Below, one piece after another: positions 58,248-64,000 of a stretch of 64,000 nt of DNA. Below the pieces are notes generated by a model that saw only the letters and a list, made by a program, of their open reading frames with translations, searched no databases and was not told where the DNA came from. A program made the translations under genes and the position numbers. How positions within the stretch are numbered: position 1 is the stretch's first letter; the number at the start of each line of letters is the position of its first letter. The stretch is from the NCBI RefSeq assembly GCF_029962835.1, contig NC_080573.1:92251501-92315500 (forward strand), written 5' to 3'. This DNA is from Magnolia sinica (lineage: Eukaryota > Streptophyta > Magnoliopsida > Magnoliales > Magnoliaceae).

Positions 58248-59346
58248 GTGAGATGTTTGGTTTTGATTTTTTGAGAAGATTCTTATTCCATCTTTTGTCG
58301 AGTCCAGATGATATTAGATTCCATGTTTTGTTATGCAAAGTTTCATATGAAGTTTTTGTTTTCCACATGTACAAATAGGGAAAGAGGCTATTTTAGAGAA
58401 TGCAAATACCATTATAGCTCATCTTATTGGATTGGTTTCCTACCCACACATGATGGTAATATCTCGTGCCACACATTGATTTCCTTGTTTAGTTTATTAC
58501 TTTCCCACCTAACCAGTTATATTTCTTTACTTCATTTCTTACCACTAGTAACCGATGCCTTTTTATCCGGTTCTTCTTTCTTAATTTCATTTCTAATCAC
58601 CTTGTCATTGATCTATAAGGCTACTTTTTTTGTACCAAAAATCATCGAATTTCACAATATTCTACACCAAGTTAAACTGATTAATCATGAAATTGTTGGT
58701 CATGGTCCATCATCAGTGGGACAAAATAGGACCACTTCTCTAGATAGTTTACAGTTTTACACAGCCACTTGGGTGCAGTCCTTTTTTCTCTACTTCGATG
58801 ATTGTATTTCGTTAAGTGGAAAGAAGCCATAGATGCATTTTAGAAAAAAAAAAAGGATTAGATGTGCTCAATCAAGAGCAATCCAGCAGTTTAACATGTG
58901 GTGCCCACCTTAGAGTGTCTTGTGAGATTGGATGGGCCGGACTTTAATTATCTCACCCTTGAAATGATCTTAGCCGCCGAATGAGATAACATGGAGTAAG
59001 GCACTAGAGTATCTCCTCTTCTTGGTGGGGCCACCCTGTAAATAATTTAGATCACAAGGTGGGTGTACATGTTCATTTAACTAAGGGACGTTTTTAATAT
59101 GCCTGAAATCTTACCTCTTATGTGTATGGAGTGATAAATTAAAAGGATGTAAAAAAATGTCCACCTTATGAAAGCATTGGAGGAGGCCTATTTTTCTTTT
59201 ACTAATGCAATGAGTAATTTTTATTTATTTTTTGGTAAAACCTTTACAACTATAATTAAAAAGAGTTTGATGTGGTATTTTAGCAGCTTTCCTACCTTCT
59301 CTCTCTAACATCTTCAAAAGAGAATGTAACATGGTAAATATCTTAG

Positions 59347-59470
59347 ATCTGCACCCTAATGGGCAACAATAGACTTATAGGAGTTTCAACACGAGGTCAA
59401 GGGTTCATAGACTCATTGTGGTACGAGTGTGCAGGCTTGTGTGGAGAGTATGAGTACGCATGAAAAAATA
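59347..59470 (+). mobile_element. SINE 4, related to SINE 1, plus strand, inside the CACTA element
   Basis: Aligns with SINE 1 across TAGACTTATAGGAGTTTCAACAC, GGTCAAGGGTTC and the GTGTG-rich tail, ending in an A-rich run. Flanks AATATCTTAG (59337-59346) and ATAATCTTAG (59471-59480) are close to a duplication. The A box is partly lost. Confidence 0.65.
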
Positions 59471-59576
59471 ATAATCTTAGGCATATCAAGTATTTTAATA
59501 TATATATATATATATGGATGTGAATACTCATTTGGTCATGTTTCTATTCTTAATGACTTCTCTAAACTATGATCAG

Positions 59577-59804
59577 GTACACGAATCCTTGACTTTAGGT
59601 CCTTCTCATGCTATTGACATAACAAGGGAGGTACACATTTTCCTTGAAAGTATGATACATGAGCCTAGTTCATTTTTGTCATTTTTAGGAAATTTTGGTA
59701 GGAAAGTATGCTTTGAACTGGTTGTATATTGGTGGGTTATATAGGCCGTAAGGGAGGGAACTGATGCTGTGATAGCAATTGGAGGTGATGGTACGCTTCA
59801 TGAG
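59577..59804 (+). pseudogene. Sphingoid long-chain-base kinase-like gene fragment, two exons
   Basis: Exon 59577-59630 follows a GATCAG acceptor and reads VHESLTLGPSHAIDITRE; donor GTACAC. Exon 59745-59804 follows ATATAG and reads AVREGTDAVIAIGGDGTLHE; donor GTGTGT. Together they form the nucleotide-binding core of the diacylglycerol-kinase catalytic domain (GGDGT loop). The flanking residues match plant sphingoid long-chain-base kinase (LCBK2-like), which phosphorylates sphingoid bases. Both exons are phase 0 and 54 and 60 nt long, and all 38 codons are open. The rest of the roughly 300-residue domain is absent, so no kinase can be made. The next sequence is from a different gene. Confidence 0.87.
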
Positions 59805-59889
59805 GTGTGTTTTTTCTTCCTTCATCCATCAAGTAAAGTTCTTAGTTTTCAATCTCCATCCATAAAAGGTTATTCATGCCTTGCTGTGA

Positions 59890-60440
59890 ATTCATGGGAA
59901 GAGGAATTCAATCTTGGAGGTAGAAAGTACAAATGGCAAGGTTTTTCCTGTCTTTTTGTAGCCATTGCATAAAAATTTACTACATTATTGCATGTCGTGT
60001 TTGCTAAAGCTGCTATGATACCTCTTTAAATTTAACAGCTTCAAAATCGAAGAGGCCATACTTTGAAGTGCAGCCATTATGTTCCATCAACTTTCCTGAA
60101 AAGCATTCCCCTACCATGTGTCATTTACTGCCATGGAAATAGGTTGGTTTGATAACTGTGGTGGTTGATTTTTTCCAAGAGGTTGTCATTGTTTACTTAT
60201 CCATATTAAGTTCTGGGTATGTTTGGTATAATTTTTTAATTTTACTCTTTATGCAAGCAACCTTCTAAATTGTACTTTTGTCATTTCTGAGTTCCACTTT
60301 CATTACAAGGGAACATTTCAGTTAAATGGCAAATCTTGTTTATTTCTTTTTTCCTTGACTAATGCAGTGGCTGTAGAGCAGATGCAAATGATGCAGCTGC
60401 AATCCTACTTCCTTCTAATATTACTGTATTTACTCTTGAA
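59890..60440 (+). pseudogene. Plant alpha/beta-hydrolase gene fragment, three exon pieces
   Basis: Piece 1 (about 59893-59940): WEEEFNLGGRKYKWQ before a donor GTTTTT. Piece 2 (60039-60142): LQNRRGHTLKCSHYVPSTF...LPCVIYCHGN, donor GTTGGT. Piece 3 (from 60368, after AATGCAG): (S)GCRADANDAAAILLPSNITVFTL. The Ser codon is split AG|T across the intron. The order and words fit a widespread plant alpha/beta-hydrolase family (WEKEF..AGR, RGH.L.CSHY.P, YCHGNSGCRADANEAA, VFTLDFSGSG). HGNSG would be the oxyanion-side loop. The nucleophile elbow (GxSxG) and everything after it are missing; similarity ends at about 60440. The piece 1/2 junction is out of phase. Confidence 0.87.
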
Positions 60441-60783
60441 ATTTTCCTTTTTTTCCTTTTCTTTCTTGAAATTTTTTCTTTTCTGTTTTGCAAAAAGTAA
60501 TAAATTGATTGAAGATCGGATACTTCACCATTTTCTCCCACGCACAATAGGTATTTGTGTGGCTTTCTGGATTATTAATAAAATTCCATCATTCAAAAAA
60601 ATGACACAACTCTGTAAATATCTAGGAAGATTAGTGGCAAGATGAGGATTTTGTTCCTTGTAGGATTTTACAGTTGTGTAAAACTTCTAAGTCTCATGGT
60701 GGATGTGGCTACCATATGCTAGTTGTTGTCATTTATGCTGGTTTTGATTCTTGATTCACTTTGTAGTTATTCTGCTTTTTAAG

Positions 60784-61186
60784 AAGTTCTCCCACATGCT
60801 CCAACATTGATGACTGATGTGTTCGGCAATTATGTTATTGAAAAGGTATGATTTTTCTGGAAAAACAATCATTGGTTTCCTTCCATTTTTTTTCTTTTTT
60901 TTCTTTTCCCCATAAAGATACCTTCCATTCTTTTTCCCCTGTTCATCTACCCTCCTTTATCTTTTTTAAAAGGCTATGAGCTGGTGATCTGGTAGTCTCT
61001 ATATTCATTCTCATGTTGGTCGTATGAACTCGTTCGCCTATGATATAAAAATGCTCGGTTATTGTTTGTCTTTGCAGTTTTTTTTAGCATGGAAGCCTTG
61101 AACAAAGAAAAGAACTAGCAAATCAGCTTGCTGGCTACTTTCAACCTTTGAGCCTTCAGATGTATAGGTGCTGGGTAATTCAAAAG
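60784..61186 (+). pseudogene. Pumilio (PUF) RNA-binding protein gene fragment, two exons
   Basis: Exon 60784-60845: EVLPHAPTLMTDVFGNYVIEK, donor GTATGA. Exon 61078-61186 after [40 protein letters not shown], donor GTATTA. This is one and a half PUF repeats; NYVIEK and CWVIQK are the RNA-contacting helix positions (family form NYVIQK, GCRVIQK). PUF proteins bind 3' UTRs and repress or localise mRNAs. A GAG-to-TAG stop stands before HGSL, and the exon start has an extra T. Eight repeats are usual, so this fragment cannot make a working domain. Confidence 0.9.
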
Positions 61187-63120
61187 GTATTATTATGGGT
61201 CATTTGTTGGGTGGGGCTTGGCATGTACTGTTTTCTTCTTTATATAGACAAATAGTTCTTGGCAGCTGGCTTTTGGACTGTCCTATATACTACTCAACAT
61301 TGATCAATGCACACATTGTATACTAGACAACTCAATATTTATGAGGATACGAATGACTAATTTGGATTCAATTTGAATTTTCAAGGCTAATCCAGGCTTA
61401 CACATGTTGCCCTTTTTAATGGACGGTATGTGCTTGATTTTATTTTTTTTATTATTATAGTTGTTGAGGGATGCAAATATGCTCTGCTTGAATTCATGAT
61501 GGGAGCTAATTACTTGGGTTTTACCAGTCAAAGGGTAGGTGTTAATGTAGATGGACAACATTCTTATGATCTTAGACTAGTTTGAGATCTGTGACTAAGA
61601 CTCACTAACACAACATCGGCACCATATACAGACCAATGTTTCAAAAATTGAACCATAGGCCAACCCATTTCATAAGTAGGAAGAAAATCAGGTGCAATAG
61701 AAATGCTTGTTTTGGTTGATGGCAGGAAAATGTGAACCTAATGCATGAGAATTAGTTTGAGTTAAGAAACACTTTATAAGATGTCTCATCTAGAGTGCAT
61801 CCCGTTTTTAGTTGTGTTTGGACTAAGCGTTGCGGCCCATGTGTTGGAAATGTACGTGCTTGTATTTTTAAATCTTGTTTAATTAATATTATTTCAAATC
61901 TGTAAATATACACGAGTGCAAATAATTCTATATATGCTTCATGCATTTATCAAATCATTGTAGTTGTCCGATCAGTGTGATTTGGGCACTATGGTGTATC
62001 CATGATTGGGTCCACATAATAATCTGGGTCACCATGTGCAACCTGTATTGCACTTTATATTGCTGCCTTGCTGGTTATATAATAGGTAATTTGCAATATG
62101 GATGTATACTTCTAACATGTCTGGATCTTTTTCTTGGAAGTGGATCTAAATGGTGCATAGGTAGCTGTCCTAAATATTTTCTTTTGTTTGTAGTCTAAAT
62201 TTGGTTTTTTGTCTAATTAGCTAGCAATCAAAGGCCTCAAATGTATTTTTTTTAAATAACTTGTTAGGCATCAAATGGTTTTTACTAAATCTATTTCATC
62301 ACTATAGCCTTGTCCTAGCTATTAGGGGCAACCCAGGCAGGATTCCATGAAAATCTATTTGTTGATCAAATTCCATTGCTGAATACATTAGGTAGTTTGT
62401 TGTTCTCTTAACATTAGCCCACTTCTGATTATTTTTTTTTCTATCTGAGAATGATTTAGTATTGCACATCAGCTCAACAAATGTTTGTTGAATGTAAGGT
62501 GCTCATTTCCATGGGTCACCAGGTTGATGTGTAAAATTCCGGAACAAACCAAATATGGGCTTTGCCCCAAAAGTTGTAGCCTCTTGGATGATCCTAAGCC
62601 CTTGAATTGTGGTAGAACTATGATCACAAGCATTTTTGGGTCTTATGCTAATTGAGTGGTTGGGATTGTGGAAAATTTACAATTTTTGGCCATGTCTCAC
62701 ATATAGCGTGGTAAAAGCCAAGGTAAAAAAAAAAAAGTGAAAATTAAGAAAACTCATAGTCAGAAGCAAGCTAGGATTTGGTTTCTGTTTTCCAAATAAA
62801 CAATATACTACTAGCTTCCATCATCTACTATTGGCTTCCATCATGGACACATGTTTCCCAAAGAGCCAAATCGTCCATTTATAAATGAGTATTGAATGTA
62901 ACTATTTTATCTGTTCTTAATATATGCTTATGTGATTAGATTGCTTTATTGCACATGTATGTGCACTTAGTAAAGCTCTGTTCTTGATGTAAAGTTTTTT
63001 GTTCAAATTAGAAGGAGGCTTCTAAGAATATCATTATCTTTCCTTTTTCTTTTGCTCTATTCTTGATGTGTATCATTGTTTGCTCAAATTGGAAAGGAGG
63101 TTTCTAAGTTCTTTCATTTC
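61187..63120. other. CACTA interior without a clear gene
   Basis: T-rich, intron-like or intergenic. A short piece after TTATTATAG (61459-61540) has an acceptor-like start and an open frame, but no match is recognised. AT-rich ORFs elsewhere look incidental. Confidence 0.35.
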
Positions 63121-63132
63121 TTTCTTTTCTTC

Positions 63133-63220
63133 TTTTGACAGGCTTGTTGGTTGATGACAATTCACAAGGAGTAGAATGGCTATATGGAGCTCTTTCTGCT
63201 CATATGTGGTCAGGGATGAT
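63133..63220 (+). other. Possible further captured exon
   Basis: After a good acceptor (TTTTGACAG) one frame reads LLVDDNSQGVEWLYGALSAHM, open for about 28 codons. I do not recognise it. It could be a fourth captured exon or chance. Confidence 0.25.
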
Positions 63221-63289
63221 TTGCAAGGAGTAGAGATAAACTTTTCTTTGTTTCTATCTTACCTTTTCTTTTTATTTCTTTTTCTTTGG

Positions 63290-63312
63290 TTTTTTTTTTT
63301 TTTTTTTTTTTT
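63290..63312. repeat. Poly-T run
   Basis: 23 T followed by seven G. The length is likely uncertain in the assembly. Confidence 0.9.
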
Positions 63313-63659
63313 GGGGGGGTTTCTCTAGTGTTCCAACAGAATTGTATAATCATATGTGAGAGACATGATAGCCCTTGAAAGAGCTTATAAGACAAAATAC
63401 TCTCTTGTTATGCATGTAATTAATTAAGTGTGATGTATTTCTTCTATTATTCTTTATTCGTATTAGTTTAGATTGGTAATGGATTTGTAAGCCATAAAGT
63501 CTTTATCTTTATCAGCATATTAGATGGGTCGATCTACTAGGGCATGTACTACAATGAGTAATTGTAATTGAATGAATGAATGATTGTAATCGAATGAATG
63601 AACGATTATGCAGGTGGTAATTGAATGAATGAATGATTAAAAAAAAATTAATGTATGAA

Positions 63660-63966
63660 ATAGCTACGGATATTGACCATAGCCAGTAATCTGACAGCTG
63701 TAGCCATTATTAAATTTGACATATTGTTATGGACTTTTAGCTACAAATAATATTCGTAGTTGTTTATGCTTATCGCTACAAATATAATTGCTACGATTAT
63801 ATTTGTAGCTCTTGTAACATAAAGTTACGGATTAAATCTGTAGCTATAGGTTCCAGACCTATTGTTATGGCACCTACCACTACGATCGTGCTACGGACTA
63901 GAACCGTAGCCATAGGTCTATGGCTACGAATTTTATCCGTAGCCTTTACCCATTTTTCTGGTAGTG
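63660..63966 (+). repeat. Right subterminal and terminal repeats of the CACTA element
   Basis: About ten direct and inverted copies of GCTACGGAT / TGTAGC-type words lead to the terminal inverted repeat. Just before, at 63555-63640, a TAATTGAATGAATGAATGATT unit is repeated three times. Confidence 0.85.
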
Positions 63967-64000
63967 CATCCTTGTTCTCATTTGAAATGTTCCATATATT

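Larger units (their letters stand above)
55660..63966 (+). mobile_element. CACTA (En/Spm) element, 8307 bp, carrying host gene fragments
   Basis: Starts CACTACCAAAAAAAAGAG and ends TTTTCTGGTAGTG. The 31 bp terminal inverted repeats match at 28 positions, and a 3 bp duplication CAT flanks both sides (55657-55659, 63967-63969), as for CACTA transposons. Both ends carry subterminal repeats of GCTACGGAT / ATCCGTAGC type (55680-55785; about ten at 63660-63955), where the family's TnpA-like protein would bind. No TnpD/TnpA-like frame is seen, so it is non-autonomous. Inside are a CT-rich leader-like region, an unidentified first exon, and exon pieces of a lipid kinase, an alpha/beta hydrolase and a Pumilio protein, all on the + strand. 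Confidence 0.93.

Noticed and set aside
58308-58832. 174-codon plus-strand ORF inside the CACTA element
   Set aside because: Ser/Leu/Phe-rich translation of T-rich, intron-like DNA with no motif and no continuity with the captured exons.

Overview
This 64 kb window looks like a repeat-dense stretch of a flowering-plant nuclear genome. The evidence is plant-type Ty3/gypsy elements (a Tekay-like chromovirus and Athila-like elements primed by tRNA-Asp), an En/Spm (CACTA) element, tRNA-derived SINEs with plant-type A and B boxes, many foldback MITEs, and exon pieces of plant genes with GT/AG introns. No intact host gene, tRNA, rRNA or CRISPR array was found. The style of the MITE family (gatgtatgtg / accgtccatc motifs) reminds me of magnoliid genomes; that is an impression only.

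Layout. 1-13213: most of one decayed Tekay-like retrotransposon on the + strand (5' LTR cut by the window edge, PBS, an extra upstream ORF, gag, protease, RT, RNase H, integrase, chromodomain, 3.16 kb 3' LTR). Its protease is split by a 2.03 kb insertion with a GGGGT duplication. 13214-15876: 3' part of a second very long LTR family (LTR-B). 15985-16686: a probable Tat/Retand-type solo LTR. 16796-23557: a MITE/SINE field, including a hAT-type MITE with an 8 bp target duplication and a SINE with a 17 bp duplication, plus a decayed minus-strand ORF region. 23.6-27.3 kb: no recognised gene. 27297-51688: a nest of Athila-like elements on the minus strand (family C, about 1.5 kb LTRs), interrupted by a 5,717 bp solo LTR-B with perfect AATCA duplications (31316-37032), a truncated LTR-D (43214 to about 44654) and a family-C solo LTR (46743-48277). 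The right-hand family-C LTR sits in a Ty1/copia RNase H fragment (from 51692). 52.9-54.6 kb: a relative of the sequence inserted in the Tekay protease, itself hit by a SINE.

55660-63966 is the most interesting object: an 8.3 kb CACTA element with matching termini and a perfect CAT duplication. It shows no recognisable transposase. It carries, in one orientation, exon/intron fragments of at least three unrelated plant genes: a sphingoid long-chain-base/diacylglycerol kinase, an alpha/beta hydrolase, and a Pumilio RNA-binding protein. An unidentified CT-rich leader and first-exon-like piece lies upstream. This is a transduplicating (Pack-CACTA-like) element, so a chimeric transcript is possible, although the Pumilio piece already carries a stop.

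Coding remnants throughout are broken by stops, frameshifts and deletions. Nothing in the retroelements looks autonomous.
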